Positions 16,975 through 24,478 of a stretch of 64,000 bases of DNA are shown one piece after another (the first letter of the stretch is position 1; each line of letters begins with the position of its first letter). The position numbers were made by a program, and so were the translations under genes. The stretch spans positions 1 through 64,000 of the forward strand of contig JAIQFE010000022.1 of the NCBI GenBank assembly GCA_020073445.1. The letters are read 5' to 3'. This stretch comes from Terriglobia bacterium (lineage in GTDB: Bacteria; Acidobacteriota; Terriglobia; Bryobacterales; Bryobacteraceae). The notes beneath the pieces are model-generated. The model saw only the letters and a program-made list of their open reading frames with translations, did no database searches and had not been told where the DNA came from.

Positions 16975-17167
16975 ATCGCTAATAGTCTACAGCAGGAAAT
17001 CGTGCAAAATGCGCTCCGTCGCCCGCGCAATGTGTCGCGATATGGAGACTAATTCGGGCGCAGTAGTTGACCATGTGACTGGCCGCGTCGTGTCACCGCC
17101 GTGGGCCCGGAACAGAAACCCGTTCGCCCGGCCCAGGAAGTAGAATGAACGGAGGAGAAAAACACGA

Positions 17168-17827
17168 ATGAACCTTTCCCCAAACTCGCGCCGATGCGCC
17201 GTGATTCTGCTGGCAGCCTCGGCGGCCTTCATCGCGTATGCCCAATCGAAGCTGCCAGCCGACCTGGATCCTCAATCGCGAGCCCGCCTGCCTTATCTGA
17301 AGAGTTCCGAGGTGGACGCCAAGGGAAAGAAAGTCGTCGACATCTTTGGGAAGGGTGGAACTGTAACCGGGCCGCTCGCGTTTGCTACCTATAATCCGGC
17401 CGTGGGGCAAGCTTTGCTGGACCTTCACGACGCAGCCGTGACGGGCGGAACGCTCGATCCATACACGCGTGAACTCGCGATTCTGGTGGCCTGCCGAGAA
17501 ACCAACTACAACCTTGAGTGGAATGGGCACGAGGCTAGCGGTCTCAAGGCTGGAATCGACGCCAAGTTGATCGACCTGGTTCGGAAGCGCGGCCCGCTCA
17601 CTGGTTTGAATGAGAAGGACGCCACCGTCATTCGTTTGGGCCGCCAGATGCTCACGGATAAAAAGGTCGATTCCGTCACCTTCGCGAAGGCCGTGCAACT
17701 CTGGGGCAAGCGCGGCACGATGGACATGGTGGCCGCCATGAACACCTACGCGGTGAGCGGCTTTTTTGCGATTGCCGTCGACGAGCACGCTCAGGAAGGC
17801 AAGCCCGAGCTTCCGGCCGTGAAGTAG
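17168..17827 (+). CDS. Secreted carboxymuconolactone decarboxylase-like protein
   Basis: 219 residues: signal peptide (residues 1-25, ending IAYAQ) then an AhpD/CMD-like helical domain. YTRELAILVACRETNYNLEWNGHE holds the conserved Glu, Trp and His of the family; the AhpD CxxC is absent, so it is nearer to CMD than to AhpD. Export is unusual but recurrent in acidobacteria. A GGAGGAG site precedes the ATG. A role in aromatic or lactone catabolism is only a family guess. Confidence 0.8.
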   Translation: MNLSPNSRRCAVILLAASAAFIAYAQSKLPADLDPQSRARLPYLKSSEVDAKGKKVVDIFGKGGTVTGPLAFATYNPAVGQALLDLHDAAVTGGTLDPYTRELAILVACRETNYNLEWNGHEASGLKAGIDAKLIDLVRKRGPLTGLNEKDATVIRLGRQMLTDKKVDSVTFAKAVQLWGKRGTMDMVAAMNTYAVSGFFAIAVDEHAQEGKPELPAVK

Positions 17828-17845
17828 TTCCGTTCGGCGGCTTCG

Positions 17846-18895
17846 CTACCGCGCAGGCTGCCAGAGCATGATATAGCCGCCCACATCGGAATCGCGGATC
17901 ATTACAGCCCGGCCGTTGCCGTACTTCATAATGCCGCCTGGCGTGACGGTGATCGCGCCGTTCGCCTTGGCTCGGGCGTAAGCGGATTCAATGTTGCTCA
18001 CCTGCAAGCCCGCAAAGTTGGCGTTGATGTCCTGGAATTTGATGGGCGGAGCAGTCTTACCTTTATTCACGACAAAATAGCCCAGCTCGATGCGCAGGTT
18101 GTTGTTGGTGGTCGCCTGCGGGAACCAGCCGTTTTGCAGGATCTGCTTCGCACCGGTGTCTTGGAAGGGCGGGTAGTCGCCGCCCAGGACCTTCGCGTAA
18201 AAATCCCGGCCTTTCTGCGGATCGATGACATTCACGGCATAGTGATTGAAACCGGCCTGTTTGCCCAGACGCTCGATGTTCTGCGGCGTGGCGGAGGAAT
18301 TCGAAACCCCGGGCGCAGGAGGTGGATCGCCGGGTTTCGGAATCGGCTTGCTGAAATACTCGATGGTCAGCCCATCCGGGTCCGCGATAAAGGCAAAACG
18401 GCGAAATCCTGGCTGCTGGCGGGGATTGGGAAGGCCCTGGACCTCGGGCATCTTCAGCATACTCAGACCTTCCAGCTTGTCCAGCAGCGCGCTGACGTTG
18501 CCGTCCACCGTCATGTCGATGTGGCTGCCTAACAGATCCCAGGAGTTGAGCTTGCTCCAGTCCTGGCGTTCAATGCCACGGTATTGGCGCAGCACCAGGG
18601 TGAAGGGGACATCGGACACCGAGCTTTGGACCTTCATGACCGCGGTCCGCGATTCCGCCCCCGGCGTGTTGCCCAACTTGTTCAGCTCTTTGTCGACGGT
18701 CCACTTGCCCGGCCCTTCGGCTACTTTAAAGTCGATGGCTTCGAAGAACTTGATGGACCGTTCCAGATCGGCGACCTGGTGACCGACCAGGGCCAGCCCC
18801 ACCACATCCGAAGGGCGATCGGATGGTTGAGCGGACAGCGAGGCCAGGGAAAGGCCCAGGGCAAAAATGAACACGCCCGTTTTTATGAGTTTCAT
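17846..18895 (-). CDS. Secreted VOC (glyoxalase-fold) protein with two domains
   Basis: 349 residues after choosing ATG 18895; a TTG four codons earlier is less likely. Signal peptide (KLIKTGVFIFALGLSLASLSAQ) then two glyoxalase/bleomycin-resistance domains: the first from GLALVGHQVADLERSIKFFEAIDF, the second from GFNHYAVNVIDPQKGRDFYAKVLG. Metal ligands typical of the fold (H, E) appear in both but the C-terminal Glu of each is not obvious. A putative -10 (TAAAAT) lies about 20 bases before the ATG. Function unknown. Confidence 0.75.
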   Translation of the reverse strand: MKLIKTGVFIFALGLSLASLSAQPSDRPSDVVGLALVGHQVADLERSIKFFEAIDFKVAEGPGKWTVDKELNKLGNTPGAESRTAVMKVQSSVSDVPFTLVLRQYRGIERQDWSKLNSWDLLGSHIDMTVDGNVSALLDKLEGLSMLKMPEVQGLPNPRQQPGFRRFAFIADPDGLTIEYFSKPIPKPGDPPPAPGVSNSSATPQNIERLGKQAGFNHYAVNVIDPQKGRDFYAKVLGGDYPPFQDTGAKQILQNGWFPQATTNNNLRIELGYFVVNKGKTAPPIKFQDINANFAGLQVSNIESAYARAKANGAITVTPGGIMKYGNGRAVMIRDSDVGGYIMLWQPAR

Positions 18896-18983
18896 AATGT
18901 GACCCAATACATTTTACCCGCAACGGGCGGGTGGCACCTGCGCCTCGCGCGCGCTAGTGATATAAAGAATTGGATTCGGTGAT

Positions 18984-19934
18984 ATGAAAAAGATGACTGC
19001 ATTGATGTTCGTGGGTACGCTGGGCTTGCTGCAGGTAGCGGCGGCGCAGAGCGCGGACGATTATCGCGGCGGTTGGCGGACCGACAAAGGGGAAGCCCAC
19101 ACCTACGAGTTCTCGATTCGCGGCGACAAGGTCCGGGGCATTTACTGCACCTACTGCGCCGATGCGACCACGCTCGCCTTTGTCGATGGAACGTTCGGGC
19201 CAGATGGCCTCAACTTCGTGGTGACGCATGTGAAGTCCGACGGCAGTACCGCCTATCAGGACAAAGCGATCGCCAAGTTCGATAAGGGGACTCTTATCGT
19301 GACGGGGACCAGTGGAGCGCCAGGCGGCGCGAAGTTCGCGCGGACGCTCATCAAGGATTCACGCGGTCCGGATCCACTGCCGGTGATGGTGTCAACAATT
19401 CCGAAGGCTCTTTCTACTGCTCCCGTGGTCTTTAATCAGCCAGGCGCTGCTAAGCAGCAAGGCGCGGCGCCCCCGCGCGCACCCTATATCCAGCCAGGAC
19501 CGTGGAAATCCGCGCTAACCGAGAAGGACGTCCTGGGGGTATGGCTGGGCTATGGCGTAGGCGCGCCCAAGCAGTTCTTCATCATCAAGAAAGTGGGTGG
19601 CAAGCTTCGCGGCATGGTCTGCGGGACTTGCGATAACCCCTACACCATGGCCGCGCTGGATGACTTTGAGATCCAGGGAGACACCCTGAAGTTCAACATC
19701 CTCCATGAGGACTGGGGTGACGGCGAGTTACCGACGTTCTATAAACATGTCACCGCTCACATCGGGTGGAACGAATTGCGATTGACCACCACAGCGGACC
19801 ATCAGCCGCCCCCTCGGCCCACGCCTCCGGGAATTGTCCCCGGCTCGTCGCTAACGGGACCGATTCCGATCGAGGCGACGTCCGGAAATCATTGGCCCGA
19901 ATGGCCTCCGAAGAACACTTCTCTGCCGCATTAG
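18984..19934 (+). CDS. Secreted protein of unknown family with two CxxC-bearing repeats
   Basis: 316 residues. After a signal peptide (ending VAAAQ) there are two similar halves. The first has VRGIYCTYCADATTLAFVDG then GTFGPDGLNFVV; the second has LRGMVCGTCDNPYTMAALDD then FEIQGDTLKFNI. A Pro/Ala linker (about residues 140-170) joins them. The repeat looks like a small beta-barrel (lipocalin- or DUF-like), each copy with one CxxC that could bind metal or form a disulphide. A TATAAA box at 18961-18966 is close to the ATG, giving a leader of about 11 bases. I do not recognise the family. Confidence 0.65.
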   Translation: MKKMTALMFVGTLGLLQVAAAQSADDYRGGWRTDKGEAHTYEFSIRGDKVRGIYCTYCADATTLAFVDGTFGPDGLNFVVTHVKSDGSTAYQDKAIAKFDKGTLIVTGTSGAPGGAKFARTLIKDSRGPDPLPVMVSTIPKALSTAPVVFNQPGAAKQQGAAPPRAPYIQPGPWKSALTEKDVLGVWLGYGVGAPKQFFIIKKVGGKLRGMVCGTCDNPYTMAALDDFEIQGDTLKFNILHEDWGDGELPTFYKHVTAHIGWNELRLTTTADHQPPPRPTPPGIVPGSSLTGPIPIEATSGNHWPEWPPKNTSLPH

Positions 19935-20554
19935 CGATGTTTCTTACGCAATACCCACGTGGTCATCGAGCGTTGATTCTGGACCACCGTGGTCTTCAAG
20001 GGGTCGGCTAGCTCGCCGCCTAAACGTTCGGTCATCGAGCCGAGCAGTTCTTCATCCACCAGATACCGCTCCGAACCATCCGGCAACTTGTAGCGGCGTC
20101 CCTCAACATGCTCTATCTGGCGCTCTATGCCGATCGAGGATGCGAGACGGCAGAAGAAGAGCCCGCCGGGCTTAAGAACGCGCCACGATCCTTGCAGCAT
20201 GGATTCGAAGTGCGCGTCGTCGCGCGCGAAGTGGAGAATCGCGCTGCTGATCACCACATCCGCGCAGGCGTCGTCGAAGGACATACGTTCGACGGCTTCG
20301 ACTCGAAAATTCGACTCGGGAAGCGCCGCCGCGAGCGTACGGGCCAGGGAACGGACTTTATCCACCGACTGCGGGTCCGCATCCGCCGCGTAAACTTCGT
20401 ACTGTTCGCGCAGGAAGTAAACTAGGTTTCGGCCGGCACCGCATCCGGCGTCGAGGATGCGCATCCCTGGGGAAATGCGTCCTTTCAGAAGCTGGTCGAA
20501 AAGATAGATGTCGATTTGGCCGAATTGCTCTTGGAGCGATTGTGCGGGTCGCAG
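19931..20554 (-). CDS. Class I SAM-dependent methyltransferase, probable CTG start
   Basis: 207 residues from the CTG at 20554, or 177 from the ATG at 20464. SAM motif I is RILDAGCGAGRNLVYFL, followed by AADADPQSVDKV and the DVVISSAILHFARDD block. The 30 residues before the ATG (EQFGQIDIYLFDQLLKGRISPG) are in frame, coding-like and match the conserved N-terminus I associate with this family. No ATG, GTG or TTG lies between that segment and the upstream TAA, leaving a CTG directly after the stop of the preceding gene as the simplest start, through coupling. Substrate unknown. Confidence 0.75.
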   Translation of the reverse strand: MRPAQSLQEQFGQIDIYLFDQLLKGRISPGMRILDAGCGAGRNLVYFLREQYEVYAADADPQSVDKVRSLARTLAAALPESNFRVEAVERMSFDDACADVVISSAILHFARDDAHFESMLQGSWRVLKPGGLFFCRLASSIGIERQIEHVEGRRYKLPDGSERYLVDEELLGSMTERLGGELADPLKTTVVQNQRSMTTWVLRKKHR

Positions 20555-21415
20555 TTACTTCACCATGTGGGCGCGATCCTTCTCGTTCTGCGAGCAGAAC
20601 ATTTCGAAGATATCGTTGTCCGGCACCAGTTCGTAGGCAACTTTGACTGTGAACGTACGCTTGTACATCTGCGGATCGTCGAAGGTCATCTCGGAATCCA
20701 GATGTCCGAAATCGCGCCTGCGGAAGCGCTCCGTAACGTGCATGTCTTCACTGCGCGGATGCCCGATGGCGTCGAGCGGCGTCCGGTCGTTGAACCCGCG
20801 CGACTCGACGACCAACGTGTCGCCTTCCCAGCGTCCGATGGAGTATCCGAGATAGGCAGGAAACTCGAAAGTCTTTGGAAACCCGCGTCCATCGGTAAAA
20901 ATCTGGCGGTGAAGGCCGTCGACTTCGTACAGAAGCATCGTCTCTTTAGGAGCCTGAACGAATTTGAACGGCTCGGCAAGCAGCCCCGCTACCGGCCAGC
21001 CATACTCGCCATGGCAAACGTTATCGACCTTCCGTTCGGCGGCGCGCTTTTTCATGAGCGCATCGCCTTCCGGCCGCATCGGGATCTCATCGGGCTTGAG
21101 GTCGGCGAAGATGTTGAGCGCGTACTTGTGCACCGATTCGAGTTCCATCCCGATCAGCGCGGCCTGCGACTCGGCCTCGTACCGGTCGCCGAACATGCGC
21201 TTGAATTCGGCCACCGGAGTGACCTCGTGCGCCCAGACGCCGGTCAGATCCGGCTTGCCATCCGCGGCGCGCGGCGCTGGAGCGGAGAGGTTGGCCTTCC
21301 CGTTTTTCAGCCGCGGAATGCCTTTTTCGGGATAGTTCAGCCACTGGGCATTCGCCTGAAACGGCGCGCCAAGAGGCAGCAGAAGGGCCGCGATGAGCAG
21401 CCGCCGGTACATCAT
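20555..21415 (-). CDS. Secreted acidobacterial protein of unknown function
   Basis: 286 residues. Signal peptide (MYRRLLIAALLLPLGAPFQANA), then PRLKNGKANLSAPAPRAADGKPDLTGVWAHE, a motif (DGKPDLxGxW) shared by a large set of secreted acidobacterial and proteobacterial proteins. Later landmarks are RWEGDTLVVESRGFNDRTPLD, typical of the same group. No catalytic motif can be named. ATG 21415 is preferred over the TTG at 21427. It lies 82 bases after the ankyrin gene and its stop touches the methyltransferase CTG. Confidence 0.65.
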   Translation of the reverse strand: MMYRRLLIAALLLPLGAPFQANAQWLNYPEKGIPRLKNGKANLSAPAPRAADGKPDLTGVWAHEVTPVAEFKRMFGDRYEAESQAALIGMELESVHKYALNIFADLKPDEIPMRPEGDALMKKRAAERKVDNVCHGEYGWPVAGLLAEPFKFVQAPKETMLLYEVDGLHRQIFTDGRGFPKTFEFPAYLGYSIGRWEGDTLVVESRGFNDRTPLDAIGHPRSEDMHVTERFRRRDFGHLDSEMTFDDPQMYKRTFTVKVAYELVPDNDIFEMFCSQNEKDRAHMVK

Positions 21416-21497
21416 GTTGGGATCCAAGACTCGATTCTAGCAATCGCCGGGGACCCTGCAACTGCGTCGCCCGGTGCACGCCTGCGTTTGCTTGGTT

Positions 21498-23168
21498 TTA
21501 CTTGCCCGCCCCGCCGGGCGCTGGCGGAATCGGGATGCCCTTGGCTGTCATCAGGGATTCCAACAGCGCCACCGTTTTCGGGAACGCATCCGCCCCGCCG
21601 CGAACACCGCCGGCGCCGCGGGCGACGTCGAGGGGCGTACGTCCGTTGGCGTCCTTGGCGGTCAGATCGGCGCCGTGGGCGACCAGGAATTCGATGAACT
21701 TATCGAAGCCGTGTTCCGCGGCTCCGTGAAGAGCGGTTTGGTTCGGAACGGCATTCGCGCTGGGCATCTGACTGCCGCGACGGAAGGCCAGTGCGATGTT
21801 TGCGGAGGCGCTGTAGCCTGCGGTTCCAGGGGCAGCGGGAGCAGCCGCGGGAGGAGCGCCACCACGGCCGCCACGACCTCCCGCAGCGCGGTCCACGAGC
21901 GAACGGGCGTTCAGGTTAGCTCCAGCCTTGACCAGGAGATCCATAGTGGCAAGCACGCCTTCATCGGTACGGTTACGTCCGCGCGTGACGCGTGCGCCGT
22001 AGTCGACGCCGGCGGCGGCCATCAGCGGCGTAATGCCTTCCTTGCTGGGCAAGTCGACCAACGCCTTGTACTCAAGCAGCAGCGCGACGAACTTGTCATC
22101 GCCGCCACGCGCCGCGCGCAACAGGGGCGTAGCGCCCTGGGCGAGCATGCCGTCGCCGCCACGATCCTGCGGGACGTCGCGATACGGCGGACGCCGCTTC
22201 AACTGGATATTTGGATTTGCGCCGCGTTCGAGCATCATGCGCCCGACCTCGACGGCAGTAAGCTTGTCGGGACTCGGGAGCACGGCCACCGCGCCGTTCC
22301 CCTTCATCGGCAGCGTGCTGACGTCGGCGGCCATGTAAACCGGCGAACGGCCGAAGAGGTCCCACTTGTCGAGATCGGCGCCGCCTTTGATGAGGACGGC
22401 GGCCGTATCGAAATGCATGTTCTCGAGCGCCAGGAGCAGCGGCGTCTCGCGGTCCGGATCCTCTGAATCGGGATCGGCATGGGCGTCGAGCAGGTTCTGA
22501 ACGCAGGCGGCGCAACCTTCACGCGCGGCGTAGTGCAGCGGGGTGAAGCCGCCCTTGTTCATGTCCTTAGGGCGAGGTTCCTGGATGATCTTGCGCTCCC
22601 ACTGATTGATTTTGCCGTGATCGTTCAGGTTCGCGTCCTTCGACGCGAGGAACTTCACCATGTCGGCCTGGCTCTGCGTGGCGGCCCACATAATGGCGCT
22701 TTGCCCGCCCCAGGTTTCCTTGGCGTTGATGTCGGCTCCCGCGGCAAGTAGGGCCTTGGCCGCGTCGACCTTGCCGCTGCGCGCAGCAGCCATCAGCGGA
22801 GTTTCGCCGTCCGGAGTCTTGAAATTCGGATCGGCGCCGGCCTTGAGCAGCGCGTCGATGATCGGAGCAGAGCCGATGATCGATGCTTCGGTGAGCGCCG
22901 AAGTACCGAGCTGGTTCTTCAGTTTCACGTTCGCGCCGGCCTTGATGAGCGCACGTACCAGTTCCAGGTCGCCGTTTGCCGAGGCGTACATGATCGCGGT
23001 GCTGCCATCGGCTTGGGTGGCGTTTACGTTCGCCCCCTTCACGCTCACCAGGCGCATAGCTGCGGCATGGTCGCCGGATTCCGCCGCGTTGAGCAGCGTC
23101 AGCGCCGTATCGGGGGCCGCCATCGCCGCGCCGGCCAGCAGGACTGCAATTAAAGCGCAAACGCGCAT
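21498..23168 (-). CDS. Secreted ankyrin-repeat protein
   Basis: 556 residues with a signal peptide (MRVCALIAVLLAGAAMAA). About ten ankyrin repeats are visible, e.g. DGSTAIMYASANGDLELVRA, DGETPLMAAARSGKVDAAKA, GGFTPLHYAAREGCAACVQN, RETPLLLALENMHFDTAAVL and NQTALHGAAEHGFDKFIEFL. A Gly/Ala/Pro-rich spacer (GGRGGRGGAPPAAA) interrupts before the last repeats. It is a periplasmic or surface binding scaffold rather than an enzyme. GGAGG of the ribosome-binding site sits over the DUF1552 stop, two bases before this gene, so the pair is co-translated. Confidence 0.85.
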   Translation of the reverse strand: MRVCALIAVLLAGAAMAAPDTALTLLNAAESGDHAAAMRLVSVKGANVNATQADGSTAIMYASANGDLELVRALIKAGANVKLKNQLGTSALTEASIIGSAPIIDALLKAGADPNFKTPDGETPLMAAARSGKVDAAKALLAAGADINAKETWGGQSAIMWAATQSQADMVKFLASKDANLNDHGKINQWERKIIQEPRPKDMNKGGFTPLHYAAREGCAACVQNLLDAHADPDSEDPDRETPLLLALENMHFDTAAVLIKGGADLDKWDLFGRSPVYMAADVSTLPMKGNGAVAVLPSPDKLTAVEVGRMMLERGANPNIQLKRRPPYRDVPQDRGGDGMLAQGATPLLRAARGGDDKFVALLLEYKALVDLPSKEGITPLMAAAGVDYGARVTRGRNRTDEGVLATMDLLVKAGANLNARSLVDRAAGGRGGRGGAPPAAAPAAPGTAGYSASANIALAFRRGSQMPSANAVPNQTALHGAAEHGFDKFIEFLVAHGADLTAKDANGRTPLDVARGAGGVRGGADAFPKTVALLESLMTAKGIPIPPAPGGAGK

Positions 23169-23170
23169 GT

Positions 23171-24457
23171 CTAGACCTCCGAAAGACCGTTGCTGCTGTC
23201 GCCGATGGCTTTCACCGGGATCTCATTGCGCTGGAGCAGGGTAAGGAGCAGGTCGCCGTGACGCGAATCCTGGGGATACTTCAGGTGCTGGCCGCCCTTG
23301 ATCTTCCCGTTCGCGTGTCCCAGGATCGCCGACGGCAGCGGATCGTTGTTGTGGCGATCGCTATTGCTCATGTCGCTGCCGAACAGAATCGTGGAATGAT
23401 CGAGCACGGTGCCGTCGCTTTCTTTCGTGGCCTCGATCTTCTTGATGAATCCGGCAAACACTTCCGCGTGGTACTTCTGGATCTGTACCAGCTTGTCCAT
23501 CTTCTGAGGGTTGTTGCCGTGGTGCGACAGCGGGTGGAAGCCCTCGGCGATGCCCAGGTTGGTGTAGGTGCGCATGCTGGCTTCGCGATCCATGGAGAAG
23601 GTGATCACGCGCGTGATGTCGGCCTGGAACGCCAGGGCCATCAGGTCGAACATCAGCTTGAAATACTCGGTGATATCATTCGGCGTGCCGATCGGCGCAT
23701 CCGGAATCGTCAACGCGCGTTCGTCCGGCTTCGAAGCCATCTGCACGCGTCGCTCAATTTCGCGAACCGAGTCCAGATAGTCGCTGACGATTACGCGGTC
23801 CTGAACGCCGAGACTGGCTTGCAGGCGCTTCGCCTGTCCCGTCACGCGATCCAGGATACTGCCGGTTTCCGCGAGGATCTGGGCGCGTTCCTGATCGGTG
23901 TCGCCCTGTCCGAAGAGCTTCTGGAAGACCGCGCGCGGGTTGCCTTCCTGCGGCAGCGATTGGGTCGGCGTGCGCCATGCGAGGCGAGCGCTGCCCTGCG
24001 CGGCGGTAAGCTCGAGCGACGGGAGACGCGTCTCTTGTCCAACGTAGCGGACGGCCATCTGGTCGCAGCTCACACCCGAGTCCGGATCGGCCTTGCCGAA
24101 CTCCGTGGGCTTCACGCAGGTCAGCCAGCCTTGCTCGATGTAGGCGTGAGGCTCGGGCGTTTCCGCGGGCTTGTTGCGCAAGCCGGAGACGATGGTCAGG
24201 TGCTTGCGGAACGGCTCGAGAGGCTTCAGGATCGCCGACATGGTGTAGTTCGTGCCGGTTTCCGCGGGCGACCAGTGGTCCATGATCGCGCCGTGCGGGA
24301 AGCCCACAAAGGCAAAGCGCTTCGGGGTTTTCCCGGCGGGAGTGTCCGCCCAGGCAGTGGAGGCGGGAACCATGGCTCCCAGGAGCGGTAGCCCGATGCT
24401 GGCTCCGATTCCCTTTAAGACGGTGCGGCGTGGAACGTGCTTTTTCTCGATGAACAT
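23171..24457 (-). CDS. DUF1552 protein with Tat signal
   Basis: 428 residues. The N-terminus PRRTVLKGIGASIGLPLLGAM is a Tat signal, so it is exported folded, probably with a cofactor. DUF1552 landmarks: RFAFVGFPHGAIMDHWSP, LTIVSGLRNKPAE, MFDLMALAFQADITRVITFSMD, FHPLSHHGNNPQKMDKL and STILFGSDMSNSDRHNN. The fold resembles alkaline-phosphatase/sulfatase-like DUF1501 proteins; activity is unproven. It nearly always follows a DUF1592/DUF1588 cytochrome, as here. AAGGAG precedes the ATG. Confidence 0.9.
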   Translation of the reverse strand: MFIEKKHVPRRTVLKGIGASIGLPLLGAMVPASTAWADTPAGKTPKRFAFVGFPHGAIMDHWSPAETGTNYTMSAILKPLEPFRKHLTIVSGLRNKPAETPEPHAYIEQGWLTCVKPTEFGKADPDSGVSCDQMAVRYVGQETRLPSLELTAAQGSARLAWRTPTQSLPQEGNPRAVFQKLFGQGDTDQERAQILAETGSILDRVTGQAKRLQASLGVQDRVIVSDYLDSVREIERRVQMASKPDERALTIPDAPIGTPNDITEYFKLMFDLMALAFQADITRVITFSMDREASMRTYTNLGIAEGFHPLSHHGNNPQKMDKLVQIQKYHAEVFAGFIKKIEATKESDGTVLDHSTILFGSDMSNSDRHNNDPLPSAILGHANGKIKGGQHLKYPQDSRHGDLLLTLLQRNEIPVKAIGDSSNGLSEV

Positions 24458-24478
24458 GAGGTCGTCTCCTTATTACCC

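Noticed and set aside
20516-21697. 393-codon rightward frame
   Set aside because: Opposes two genes with clear signal peptide and motifs on the minus strand; no family motif.
23258-24391. 377-codon rightward frame opposite DUF1552
   Set aside because: Shadow of a canonical DUF1552 gene.
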